64,000 nt of DNA from Desulfobacteraceae bacterium (GCA_014237395.1 JABZFP010000013.1:62001-126000), one strand, 5' to 3'. Shown: positions 37,333 through 46,071, counted from the stretch's first letter. Program-made: numbers and translations. Notes: generated by a model not told the origin, from the sequence alone.

Positions 37333-38328
37333 ATGATTTCAAAAAAAATTAAGTGGATTTTGCCGATGGTTTTATCAGTCGGATTGGTTGGCTGTGCCGC
37401 CACCGAAGTGGCCTATGTTTCCGTCAAAAACTACACACAAGGCGAATACTACCTCCAGAACGATCAATACGAAGACTGTATCGCAAAGTTTGAGCGGGAG
37501 ACAGAAAACTATCCGTACGATGCCAATGCGCAGTTCTATCTGGGGCGATGTTATCTGGCGGTTGAAAAGAATCGTGCGGCCCTGACGCATCTGAAAAAGG
37601 CGGTGACGCTCGATCAGGGCAATCCCGACTATCATTTCTGGAAAGGGTTGGCCTATGCGGCCAACGGTCAATCCAAATCGGAGCGCCAATGCTATGAGGA
37701 TGCTCTTGCAATCAAGCCGGATCACGTCCAGGCGCTGGTTTATATGGGGCATAACCGATTTGAAGCCGGCGATTACCGTAAGGCCATGGGCTACTATAAC
37801 CGGGCGTTGAAAAAAGATGCCGAGATCCCCCAGGCCCTGTACAATCGCGGGCTGGCCCTGAGAAAACTTGGGCGGACCCCCGAGGAGATCAACGCCTGGA
37901 AAATGTATCTGGACGCTTATTCCGATGGGGCATTTGCCAGGACGGCGGCTGATTATCTCAATCGTTACGGCAATTTCGAATATCGTAACCATATTATCGG
38001 GAAGAGGACTTTGACCCTTGCCCGCATCGATTTCGAACCATCCAGCGCGCGCATTCGTGAGATTTCCAGACCCTCCCTCGATGAGCTGGCGCAGGTTGTT
38101 GTCAAAAACCCGCAACTGGTTCTGCATATCGTGGCGTACCAGAAAAACAATCGCCGACTGGCGGAAATGAGGGCCAAAAGTGTCAAGAAATACCTCATGG
38201 ACCAGGAAAGGCGTCTGAATGGCAGCCGCATCAAAGTGAGTTGGTTCAGTAAGCCCGAAACGGTCAAAATCGACAAAAAGGTGTATCGACTCGACAGCGC
38301 GGTCAATTTTCTTGGTCAAGTAAAATAA
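37333..38328 (+). CDS. TPR lipoprotein with OmpA-like C-terminal domain
   Basis: A 331-residue outer-envelope lipoprotein, start at 37333 (MISKKIKWILPMVLSV) with AGGAAG upstream. The lipobox is VGLVGC, so mature Cys is near residue 20. Tetratricopeptide repeats fill about residues 35-215 (YLGRCYLAVEKNRAALTHLK, FWKGLAYAANGQSKSERQCY, VYMGHNRFEAGDYRKAMGYY). The last 110 residues (ARIDFEPSSARIREISRPSL, LHIVAYQKNNRRLAEMRAKS) resemble an OmpA-type peptidoglycan-binding domain. The same TPR plus C-terminal arrangement recurs in the putative anti-sigma protein two genes downstream, so these are paralogues sharing one signalling unit. Confidence 0.82.
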   Translation: MISKKIKWILPMVLSVGLVGCAATEVAYVSVKNYTQGEYYLQNDQYEDCIAKFERETENYPYDANAQFYLGRCYLAVEKNRAALTHLKKAVTLDQGNPDYHFWKGLAYAANGQSKSERQCYEDALAIKPDHVQALVYMGHNRFEAGDYRKAMGYYNRALKKDAEIPQALYNRGLALRKLGRTPEEINAWKMYLDAYSDGAFARTAADYLNRYGNFEYRNHIIGKRTLTLARIDFEPSSARIREISRPSLDELAQVVVKNPQLVLHIVAYQKNNRRLAEMRAKSVKKYLMDQERRLNGSRIKVSWFSKPETVKIDKKVYRLDSAVNFLGQVK

Positions 38329-38500
38329 CATATTGATTATTAGTATAAAACTGGCTTTCTATGGGAATGGCCCAAGCGGTTTTACGCTGATTGCGCTGAT
38401 GTGATTTTTTCTCGTGTGGGTGTGACCATTTTAACTCTTTAACGTATATATATTTAAGCTCCGAATTCCGTAAAAGGAGCGGGCAGGCAGACAGCAACCA

Positions 38501-39064
38501 ATGTTGACAGCGGAAGATGACCGGATGGTCGAAGCGGTGCTGATGGGTGATGTTGAAGCTTTTGGCCATATTGTACGCAAGTACGAAAAACCCATCTTCA
38601 ACCTGATGTACCGGGCAACGGGTTCGATGGATGAAGCAGCTGATTTAACGCAGGATGCGTTCCTTCGTGCCTATGATAAAATTCATACGTTTCGCCCCGG
38701 AAAGAAATTTTACCCTTGGCTCTATGCGCTGTCGATTAACCTTGCCCGCGATCATCTTCGTAAAAAGAGCCGCCGGCCGGAAATGGCCGATCTCGACCCT
38801 GATAATGCGGCCCAGATGACTTGGAGCGATTCGAATGCCGCGGCCGAAGCAGACCGATCCGCCGATTCCGAAAGATTGCATCAAATTCTGCGCACCCTTT
38901 CGATCAACGACAGAGAAGCGGTATTGCTTCGATTTCGGGACGGTTTTAAAATGAAGGAGATCGCCGCACGGTTGGACTTGTCCCTAAGCGGCGCCAAGAT
39001 GCGCGTCCATCGGGGGCTGGAGAAACTCCAGAAAGCCTGGGGGGAAAAAAGACATGACCGATAA
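38501..39064 (+). CDS. ECF-subfamily RNA polymerase sigma factor
   Basis: A 187-residue group 4 sigma factor. Region 2 is FGHIVRKYEKPIFNLMYRAT through the -10 recognition helix DEAADLTQDAFLRAYDKIHT and FYPWLYALSINLARDHLRKK. Region 4 is LRTLSINDREAVLLRFRDGF and the helix-turn-helix IAARLDLSLSGAKMRVHRGL. The linker is long and acidic/polar. Start at 38501 with AGGAG well upstream. Its last 11 nt overlap the next gene, which encodes a membrane TPR protein with an anti-sigma-like N-terminus, the usual layout for a sigma/anti-sigma pair. Confidence 0.93.
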   Translation: MLTAEDDRMVEAVLMGDVEAFGHIVRKYEKPIFNLMYRATGSMDEAADLTQDAFLRAYDKIHTFRPGKKFYPWLYALSINLARDHLRKKSRRPEMADLDPDNAAQMTWSDSNAAAEADRSADSERLHQILRTLSINDREAVLLRFRDGFKMKEIAARLDLSLSGAKMRVHRGLEKLQKAWGEKRHDR

Positions 39065-40202
39065 CACGATCGATCACCACCGCGGCCATTCGACGGAAGG
39101 CCTGGAAGACGAAGTGATCGCACAGCTCCGCAGCTTGCCGGATGTCGAGGTCCCGGTAGGACTCTCGAAGCAAATAATGGCTGCGGTCCATGGCCGGAAA
39201 CGATCCTGGTGGCGGACCGTTATTTTCCGTCTGTCACGCCCCCGAACCGTTTCGTTCACCCCCCTCAAATGGGCCCCGGTTGGCGCTGCCCTGATGGTGG
39301 GGCTTTTTATTGGGTTCAATCTTGACAGAATGTCGACTGCACCAGAACCATCACCCGCCCAGCAGCTGGCGCAGTCGGAAAATGATGCCGATGTCCATTT
39401 CAAGCTGGGGCGTCTTTTGCTGGCCAACGACAAGGCAGCAGAGGCGCTGGTGCACTTGAAGCAGGCCGCGCATGCCCATCCTGATAATGCCAGCTATCGT
39501 TTTTGGGTTGGTGTCAATTTCTGGACCCTCAATGATTTTGACCAGGAGCGGGAATATTACCAGTCGGCCCTGACGATCGATCCCGACTATCTGCCCGCGC
39601 ATGTTTACCTCGGGCATAATTATCTGGACCAGGGGGACTGGCAGACGGCCTTGGGCCACTATGAACGCGTGCTCCAGGACGTACCCGATCATCCAGAGGC
39701 CCTTTTCAACCGTGGCGTCGCTTTGCGGTACCAGGGTGATACCGCCCTGGAAAACAATGCCTGGGCCGCCTATCTCGATCATTACGATCGGGGTGAAAAG
39801 GCCCTCCAGGCGGTGACCTACCTCAATGCCAACGGCAACTTCAGTTTCCGGCGCATCCAGATGGGCCCGGTGGAAGTGGTTAAACGTCGCATCAGTTTCC
39901 GGCCGGACGAAACCGTTCTGGAAGGGACGGCCCATCATACCCTTGAAGATATCGGCCACTTGTTCGAACAGAATCGCCGGCTGGAGTTGCACGTTGTTGC
40001 CTACGTCGCCAACGATGCCCAACTGGCCAAATTACGTGCCAAGAAGGTCAAGCAGCACCTGACCGATCAGTTTGACGGTATTTCCCCCCAACGCATCAAA
40101 CTCAGCTGGTTTGACGTTGGTGAAACCATAAAAATGGACGACCATGTTTATCAACTTGGTTCCTCGATTCATGTATTTGCAACCACGGTAGAGGAATCCT
40201 GA
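39054..40202 (+). CDS. putative anti-sigma factor fused to periplasmic TPR and OmpA-like domains
   Basis: A 382-residue protein, start overlapping the sigma gene by 11 nt. Residues 1-70 are cytoplasmic and contain LRSLPDVEVPVGLSKQIMAA, a helical pattern common in anti-sigma factors beside their membrane helix. A transmembrane segment follows at about 74-95 (WAPVGAALMVGLFIGFNLD). The periplasmic part carries TPRs (HFKLGRLLLANDKAAEALVH, AHVYLGHNYLDQGDWQTALG) and the same C-terminal domain as the upstream lipoprotein (ELHVVAYVANDAQLAKLRAK, IKLSWFDVGETIKMDDHVYQ). No zinc-finger motif is present, so anti-sigma activity is inferred from position and topology. Confidence 0.75.
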   Translation: MTDNTIDHHRGHSTEGLEDEVIAQLRSLPDVEVPVGLSKQIMAAVHGRKRSWWRTVIFRLSRPRTVSFTPLKWAPVGAALMVGLFIGFNLDRMSTAPEPSPAQQLAQSENDADVHFKLGRLLLANDKAAEALVHLKQAAHAHPDNASYRFWVGVNFWTLNDFDQEREYYQSALTIDPDYLPAHVYLGHNYLDQGDWQTALGHYERVLQDVPDHPEALFNRGVALRYQGDTALENNAWAAYLDHYDRGEKALQAVTYLNANGNFSFRRIQMGPVEVVKRRISFRPDETVLEGTAHHTLEDIGHLFEQNRRLELHVVAYVANDAQLAKLRAKKVKQHLTDQFDGISPQRIKLSWFDVGETIKMDDHVYQLGSSIHVFATTVEES

Positions 40203-40226
40203 AAACGACTGCGAAGGAGGATTACG

Positions 40227-40991
40227 ATGTCTTTCACGAGAAAAAACTATACGAAAATATTACCGATTTTGGTGATGGTCATGATTTTGGCGTTGGCGAT
40301 TGCACCGGCGACGGTATCCGCTCAAGATGCTGCGGAAGGGGGAAGTCAGCTCGAAGACGATGGCGATGTGGCGGATGATGGTGATTTGGATGAAGACGGG
40401 GTGGAAGCCGAAGAGTCGACATTCAAAAGCCCTAACGATGTCAAAAATTTAGAGCAAAAAACAGCGAATATACTGGGGGCCATTGATAGCGAGTTGGCCG
40501 ATCTCCAGGCGGATCTTGAGGCCAAAGAAGCGGCCCTCGGTGATCTGAACCCTGAGGATGATGGGTACGATGATGCGTTGGCAGCGCGTGATGACGCGCA
40601 GGCTGCATTAGAAAAAGGGCTGGCAGAGCTTTCTGGCGTCGATGCTGACACCATTAGCCAAATGCGTGAAGACGGTTACGGCTACGGGCAGATTTGCCAC
40701 GAACTGGGCGTGCATCCCAGCGTCTTGGGCAACAGATACGGTCAACAGAAAATGTCTCAATACAATGCTCAGGCCCGCAACAGTTTTGGTAAAAAAGGTG
40801 AAATTTCAGCCGCTACGAGCCGGGATGTCAAGACGGGCTGGGCCAATGGCCACGGCAAATCGGTGTCCGGAAAAAGCAACGGCAAAGGAAAATCCGATTC
40901 CCTGGATAGCGAAATCAGCGGCAAATCTAAAGGGAAGAGCGGCAACGCAGGAAAAGGTAATGGTAAGGGCGGCGGAAACGGGAAGAAATAA
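40227..40991 (+). CDS. secreted coiled-coil protein with Lys/Gly/Ser-rich tail
   Basis: A 254-residue exported protein not recognised by family. A signal peptide (residues about 10-32, ILPILVMVMILALAIAPATV, cleavage after SAQ or SA) is followed by a strongly acidic stretch (LEDDGDVADDGDLDEDGVEA), a heptad-like coiled coil (about 75-145) and a small helical block DTISQMREDGYGYGQICHEL with VHPSVLGNRYG. The last 55 residues are almost only Gly, Lys, Ser and Asn (SGKSKGKSGNAGKGNGKGGG). Opposite charges at the two ends suggest polyanion binding or self-assembly. It follows the anti-sigma gene by 24 nt with AAGGAGG and ends at a terminator, so it is probably the main output of the sigma cassette. 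Confidence 0.78.
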   Translation: MSFTRKNYTKILPILVMVMILALAIAPATVSAQDAAEGGSQLEDDGDVADDGDLDEDGVEAEESTFKSPNDVKNLEQKTANILGAIDSELADLQADLEAKEAALGDLNPEDDGYDDALAARDDAQAALEKGLAELSGVDADTISQMREDGYGYGQICHELGVHPSVLGNRYGQQKMSQYNAQARNSFGKKGEISAATSRDVKTGWANGHGKSVSGKSNGKGKSDSLDSEISGKSKGKSGNAGKGNGKGGGNGKK

Positions 40992-41021
40992 TACATCGTT
41001 GGTTACGGGATGATGCACCCG

Positions 41022-41055
41022 GCGGGCGGGGCTTCGGTCCTGCCCGCTTTTTTTG
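41022..41055 (+). terminator. rho-independent terminator of the sigma-factor cassette
   Basis: GCGGGC (41022-41027) pairs with GCCCGC (41042-41047) through an 18-base segment including GG/CC pairs and a CTTCGG-type loop, and is followed by seven or more T residues. Confidence 0.85.
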
Positions 41056-41264
41056 GGTCATTTTTAGCAAGCGGTCAAAACGAGCAGCTTTTCGTTGGGG
41101 AAGCGGCACCTCCACAATATCCACTAGTCAGCAAAGCTTCTGGTAGTTGATAGTATCTGACTCCCAATTACAGCCCAACCCGTGCCGATCACAAACAGTA
41201 TTCAAGATAATTCATTGCGGGTAAGGAGAAAACATGGCACCATCTGCGGCCGCCGCGATGGAAA

Positions 41265-42344
41265 TTAGATGACCGCTGAAACGGCCCGTTCAGCACTGGA
41301 CAAAGCGCCTTCAAGGTAACCGCGCAAATGATCTGCGGTTTCTGTACCGGCAAAATGAAACATGCCATCCCAGATGCTTGTTTTTCCGGAAGGCGGCTGG
41401 AACTCGGGATGATCGTGGGCCGCCCGCTGATCATATTCAGTGGCTGTAAATTCTTCCCTTGCCCAATCCTGATAATAAACGCTGACAGGCCGTCCGGCCG
41501 CCTGTCCGTAAAGAAGCGAAAGTTGGGTGAGGATGGCCCGGACCATGGTCTCGCTATCTTTGCGCCGTAATGCCGGGATGCCGACAAAGCCGGTCAGCCC
41601 ATAGGGCCTGGTAGCGTCACTGGATCCGTCATGAATCTCCCCCAGGGGGCCACACAGGCTGAACCCTTGGCCTGATAGCCCGATCTTCCGCCAATCCGCC
41701 TTATCATACAGGGCAAAGAATTTGGCCTGCCCCGCCATCCAGGTGCTTGATTTTAACATTGCCTGGGTAAGATCGTAGGACAAATCAGGTGTAAACAAAA
41801 TGGACCGCGCCGCAAGCCGGGGTGGCAAAGCGAGAATGATCCCGGATGCGAACAGCCGGCACTTTGGTTTCTCGTCAAGACGCCCAACGGTAACCTGGAC
41901 ACCATTTTCCATCCGCTCGATCTCGCAGACCGGATGATTCAGCCGGATGACATCTTTGGGAATCCGGGAGCAAAGTCCCTTGACAACCGAGATCATACCA
42001 CCGAAAAGCCGACATCCGGGCGGCTCCATTGGATAGCCTTCAATGGTTTCGACATGGCCATCCCTGGCCTGGAATCGCCCCATGCCTGTTTCAAACTGGG
42101 GATATCCGTTAAGCCCCAGTGTTTGTAGCAGCGCATTTACTTTCGGGTTGATCGCGGGCCAATACCAGGATGGTCCCAGGTCGGCAAAAAAGCCTTGATG
42201 CTCCGGACTTAAAATTCTGCCTCCCACACGGTCCCGGGCTTCGAGCAAAACATAAGGTTTTTTCTTTTTTGATAGCAGAAAGGCCGCATAAATCCCGCTG
42301 AGGCCGCCCCCAATGATGATCGTATCAACTTTTTCCGTATGCAT
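41265..42344 (-). CDS. FAD-dependent amine oxidase (flavin monooxygenase fold)
   Basis: A 359-residue flavoprotein. The dinucleotide motif is TIIIGGGLSGIYAAFLLSKK, followed by LLEARDRVGGRI, typical of monoamine oxidase/phytoene desaturase-type proteins. C-terminal FAD contacts are in MFHFAGTETADHLRGYLEGA. The protein is shorter than true monoamine oxidases and lacks a membrane tail. Substrate is unknown; carotenoid, amine and protoporphyrinogen oxidases all share this fold. It is convergent with the sigma cassette. Confidence 0.85.
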   Translation of the reverse strand: MHTEKVDTIIIGGGLSGIYAAFLLSKKKKPYVLLEARDRVGGRILSPEHQGFFADLGPSWYWPAINPKVNALLQTLGLNGYPQFETGMGRFQARDGHVETIEGYPMEPPGCRLFGGMISVVKGLCSRIPKDVIRLNHPVCEIERMENGVQVTVGRLDEKPKCRLFASGIILALPPRLAARSILFTPDLSYDLTQAMLKSSTWMAGQAKFFALYDKADWRKIGLSGQGFSLCGPLGEIHDGSSDATRPYGLTGFVGIPALRRKDSETMVRAILTQLSLLYGQAAGRPVSVYYQDWAREEFTATEYDQRAAHDHPEFQPPSGKTSIWDGMFHFAGTETADHLRGYLEGALSSAERAVSAVI

Positions 42345-42811
42345 ATCTGCTTTGAATCCACCTTTTATCGATCTCGATCAATCCGTCGGCTTTTTTCCCA
42401 AAGCGTTATGCGCATAGAAAATTGAAAAATCAATGGTTTCTGCCTGAAATACGCAGGCGTCCCCCGGCTGGAGATGGAAGGCCACCGGACAAGCAAATGT
42501 AATCGTCTATCGCTAATGTCCGGGAACGAAATAAGCCCTCTGTCAATTCAGGCTGTGTTTTTCTACGTTTTTTTCCACGCATGACGGGAAGTGTTATGGA
42601 ACAGGGGGGCGGCAGGTGTTCCCACCGATGATCCCATGTGATGCGTAGCTCGCCGATCATGCCGGATCAAGTCCGGCATAACGGTACCAGGACTGATCGC
42701 ATGTTCATCTTTTTACACGAAAAAAAGAATCCACCCCGGAACGGCAGACCATCTCCGGGTCTTCCACCTAGTGTGGGGGGTTGGCTAAAAACGAACCCGC
42801 CGGGTTTCGGA
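42345..42811. other. intergenic region with degenerate repeat R6
   Basis: About 470 bp without a credible gene. A small palindrome ATGCCGGA-tcaag-TCCGGCAT (near 42659-42679) resembles a REP half. From about 42700 to 42795 the bases align loosely with the tail of repeat copy R5 (TCTCCGGGTCTTCCACC versus TCCCCGGGTCCTCCACG), so an old repeat copy abuts the 3' end of the chemotaxis gene. Confidence 0.45.
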
Positions 42812-44791
42812 TCAGGCCGCGTGGGCCTCATCCTCCGGCGAAACCCAGCGGGTCAGTCGTTCGTCCTCCTGAAGGACATGGTCGATATCCAGAAGCATCC
42901 GGATACCTTTTTCGGCTTTCGCCATGGCGAGAATGTGACGGGTGTCTATGCGGGCGCCGAACTTTGGCGTGGGGTCGATCTGGCTGGAACGGATGGTCAG
43001 CACTTCGGAAACCGAATCAACGGCGACACCGATAGACAACGCCTGGCCGGCATGATCGGAATCCAGCACCACGATGCAGCTGCGATCGCCGGAGGCGGGT
43101 GCCCCCAAGCCGAACTTGACCCGCAGGTCGATAATTGGAATGGTGCGGCCCCGCAGACTGATCACGCCGCGGATATAAGGCGGGGCCTGGGGAATGCTGC
43201 GAATGGGCAGCATGCCGACAATTTCCTTGATGCGCAGGATGTCGATGCCGTATTGCTGACCATCCAAACTGAAGGTCAGGTACTTGCCCTCCAAGTTCAG
43301 TTTGGACTTGTCTCCACCGCTCTCCACCCGGGTGTTGCGGGTGAGCAAATCGACCGCCGTACGGTCGGCAATATGCAGATAGCCCGGCAGGTTGCTGGAC
43401 ACCCGGTCCTTGCAGGCCGCATCGGCAAACCGGGTATCGACGAACGCCTCCAAGTCCACCGGCGTGCCGATCCGCATGCGCTTGACCATGTAATCGTTCA
43501 TGGTACGCAGATCTTCGATGGCCGGGTACAAGTCGCCGGTTTTGATGCCCTTTACTTCACTCAGCACATTCTTGAGCACCGGCACCTTCAAGCCAAGCGT
43601 CTTGTTCGGATCCAGGAACGCCACCCCGATCTCGGCCGCCATTTCCGGTTTTTGGTCGATAAACTTGCCCGCCTTGACCAGCATCTCGGTAAACTCGTAG
43701 ACCGCCTCGGTGTGAGGTTCGATGAAGTCATCCCGCATGGTGACCACGCAGCAGGGATGATTTTCCCACAGCTCGCTGCTCAGAAACTGCAGGTCGGCCG
43801 CTCCCGAAGCAATCGCTTTGGTCCCCAGAGGCTCCGCCACCATAAATCCCGCCGCGGTATGATTGCTTTGCATGAATTCCTGCATCTTGATGGGCGCCAC
43901 CACTTCGAAATTGACGTCGCTCTGGCCTTCGCCCACCATGCCGGGGGTGAGACCGATGCTGCTGAAAAATAGGTGGGCCAGCATGTGGTGCACGGACATC
44001 TTGTGCGGGATATAAAAGGAGTGGGCGCGGAAATAATCGGCATACGGTTCAGCATACCCTTCCCGGTTGCTGCGCACGAAAATGCTGCCGTTCTTATGGG
44101 CCAGAAGGGTCAGTTTGATCGGCACGCCAAAATTATAAAGATCCATGGCAATCGGCGCCAGGATCAGGGCGGCGTCCACCGCCCCTTTTTCCAGGGCGTC
44201 CTGGACGGGGTTCCACCCCGGCATGCAAACGGTTTCCAGCTCGAAATGCTGAGGCTGCAGGTCGCCCTTCGCGATCAGGTGCTTCAACACTCCCAGAATG
44301 AGATGGTCCGTAATCTGGATGTGGGCCACTTTCAGTTTCACCCGGCCGTTGACTTTTTTACGCGGCCCTTGCGGTTGACCCGTCGGTTCGTTTTCAGCGC
44401 TCACCAGACCGAGGGCTTCGTCGATCTTGCTTTTCAATTCCGCTTCATTGAAGGGCTTGGCCACGAAAGCGTCGACCCCGGCATCCACGGCTTTTTTCTC
44501 CTGGGCCTTGTCGCCCTGGCCGGTGGCCATCAAGAAAGGGATCGTCGCCGTGGCCGCAGTGGCCCGTACCCAGCAGAGCAGTTCGTAACCGTCCCTGTTG
44601 GGCATGTTCCAGTCGCTGATGATCAGGTCGACCTTGCGGTCCCCCTGGAGGATGCCGATGGCTTCGTCCCCGTCCACCGCTTCGACGATACCGTCAAACC
44701 CCAGCGCTTTGAGGGTCTTGATTTCAATTTTCCGCATGACCGCGGTGTCTTCAACCAACAGGATCTGGACATTTTTGGGATCAAAGGCCAT
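42812..44791 (-). CDS. chemotaxis fusion: receiver / solute-binding-protein-like / CheW
   Basis: A single 659-residue protein with three parts and no signal peptide. Residues about 8-125 are a CheY-like receiver with phosphoacceptor D60 (SDWNMPNRDG) and VAKPF. Residues about 150-490 are a CmpA/NrtA/SsuA-like substrate-binding protein domain (KLKVAHIQITDHLILGVLKH, CMPGWNPVQDALEKGAVDAA, GFMVAEPLGTKAIASGAADL, WENHPCCVVTMRDDFIEPHT). Residues about 515-645 are CheW (KYLTFSLDGQQYGIDILRIK, SLRGRTIPIIDLRVKFGLGA). CheV joins CheW and a receiver; here they flank a periplasmic-type binding fold that must sit in the cytoplasm. It likely couples an intracellular metabolite to the chemotaxis kinase. Ribosome site TGAGGA. 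No other che genes are nearby. Confidence 0.9.
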   Translation of the reverse strand: MAFDPKNVQILLVEDTAVMRKIEIKTLKALGFDGIVEAVDGDEAIGILQGDRKVDLIISDWNMPNRDGYELLCWVRATAATATIPFLMATGQGDKAQEKKAVDAGVDAFVAKPFNEAELKSKIDEALGLVSAENEPTGQPQGPRKKVNGRVKLKVAHIQITDHLILGVLKHLIAKGDLQPQHFELETVCMPGWNPVQDALEKGAVDAALILAPIAMDLYNFGVPIKLTLLAHKNGSIFVRSNREGYAEPYADYFRAHSFYIPHKMSVHHMLAHLFFSSIGLTPGMVGEGQSDVNFEVVAPIKMQEFMQSNHTAAGFMVAEPLGTKAIASGAADLQFLSSELWENHPCCVVTMRDDFIEPHTEAVYEFTEMLVKAGKFIDQKPEMAAEIGVAFLDPNKTLGLKVPVLKNVLSEVKGIKTGDLYPAIEDLRTMNDYMVKRMRIGTPVDLEAFVDTRFADAACKDRVSSNLPGYLHIADRTAVDLLTRNTRVESGGDKSKLNLEGKYLTFSLDGQQYGIDILRIKEIVGMLPIRSIPQAPPYIRGVISLRGRTIPIIDLRVKFGLGAPASGDRSCIVVLDSDHAGQALSIGVAVDSVSEVLTIRSSQIDPTPKFGARIDTRHILAMAKAEKGIRMLLDIDHVLQEDERLTRWVSPEDEAHAA

Positions 44792-45228
44792 CGTTTTCCT
44801 CAGATTGATGTCGTTGTAATTCAGAGGGTATCACACGCCGCCGCAAAGAGATGAAGTTCGGCTATTCCAGGGGCATCTGAAGCAGCCGGAACAGGGCCCA
44901 TCCGTCAGTATCGACTGGCGATGCTTACACTGCTTATCGGCCGTTAACCCACCAACTTTAATGGAAAAGGCCTCCCCGTAAAAATTTCGGAGCAGGACTT
45001 TAACCCACACAACGTACTGATAATAATATTATTTCTAATCCACATCCTGGAGAACATCCGACCGCCAGGCGGTCACGCCGTCCATCTTTATGAAATCTTT
45101 ACAGACGCGACTCAAATCGTGGTTATCGTCTGGGTGTTGACGCCGGATGCCGATCTAAAAGGTCGCGGCATGCTGCCAGCCAAACGGGCGCATCCGGCCG
45201 GCCGCCCATCCATAGGAAAGAAATCGCC
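44792..45228. other. intergenic region upstream of the selenoprotein MsrA gene
   Basis: About 440 bp with no gene seen. An AT-rich near-palindrome at 45018-45036 (TGATAATAATATTATTTC) resembles Fur/PerR-type operators and is about 195 bp before the msrA start, so its link to msrA is uncertain. No RNA or repeat recognised. Confidence 0.35.
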
Positions 45229-46050
45229 ATGCGAAATATGTTGTGCGCCATCATTGTTTTGACCGTCACGGCAGCCAGTGCCGCCATCCTGATGGCGTCC
45301 TGTTCCCGATCTGGAGAATCCAACGGTGGCCGCCACCCATTGCCCAAGGAGCCTGTCATGAAGCTTACCGCTCAGAACATGTCATCGCCGGGAACAATCC
45401 CGCCCATCGACGCCGCCGCCCCGCAGGCCTTCGATACCGCCACCTTTGGTTTGGGGTGATTCTGGGGCGTGGATGCCCAGTTCGGGGCCATCGAGGGTGT
45501 CATTCGAACACGCGTGGGATACGCCGGAGGACAAACGGAAAATCCGGACTACGGCAACATCGGCGACCACACCGAAGCCGTGCAGGTGGATTTTGACCCG
45601 GAAAAGATCGCCTACGCAACATTGCTGGCGGTCTTCTGGGAAAGCCATCGTCCGGACAGTCGATCCTGGAAACGCCAGTACCTGAACGCGGTCTTCTACG
45701 ACGATGCGCGCCAGGAGCGGGAGGCCCTGGCATCCAGAGCCGCCCTTGAAAAAAAGCTCGGCCGCGGCGTGCGTACGGAAGTGCTCCCGCTGCGATCGTT
45801 TACCAGGGCCGAGGATTACCACCAGAAATATATCCTGAAACGCGCGTCGGATCTCATGCGGGAGCTGACCCGCATTTATCCGAACCACACGGACCTGGTG
45901 GATTCCACGGCCGTCGCGCGCCTCAATGGCTATGTCGGCGGCCACGGCAGCCCGGAGCAGTTCGCCCGCGAAATCGAAACCCTTGGACTGAGCCCGGAAG
46001 GCCGGAAGAAGGTCGAAAACATGGTCCGCGGGAAGGGACCGTTCAATTAG
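45229..46050 (+). CDS. msrA: peptide-methionine (S)-S-oxide reductase, selenocysteine-containing lipoprotein
   Basis: Repairs methionine-S-sulfoxide. The gene reads through an in-frame TGA at 45457-45459 (codon 77): upstream ends TATFGLG and downstream continues FWGVDAQFGAIEGVIRTRVG, so the TGA sits exactly where MsrA has its catalytic Cys in GCFW. Both sides are in one frame and both are conserved MsrA (NPDYGNIGDHTEAVQV, EDYHQKYILKR). Selenocysteine insertion is therefore far more likely than a nonsense mutation. The N-terminus (MRNMLCAIIVLTV, then ILMASC) is a lipoprotein signal, placing the enzyme in the periplasm. A hairpin follows the TGA. Full product 273 residues; start has AGGAAAG upstream. 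Confidence 0.88.
45460..45480 (+). promoter_or_regulatory. candidate bacterial SECIS hairpin of msrA
   Basis: Immediately after the recoded TGA, CTGGGGC (45462-45468) pairs with GCCCAG (45475-45480) with one bulged G around the loop GTGGAT. Bacterial SelB-binding hairpins lie just 3' of the UGA. The distance here is short, so the true element may include more downstream bases. Confidence 0.45.
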
Positions 46051-46071
46051 CCCGTGCCGTGCGATCCTATC

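Noticed and set aside
45457..45459. Reading the TGA in msrA as a nonsense mutation
   Set aside because: It sits exactly on the catalytic Cys codon and the rest of the gene is intact, as in the peroxiredoxin 15 kb away. Two independent mutations at the only selenocysteine-compatible position are improbable.
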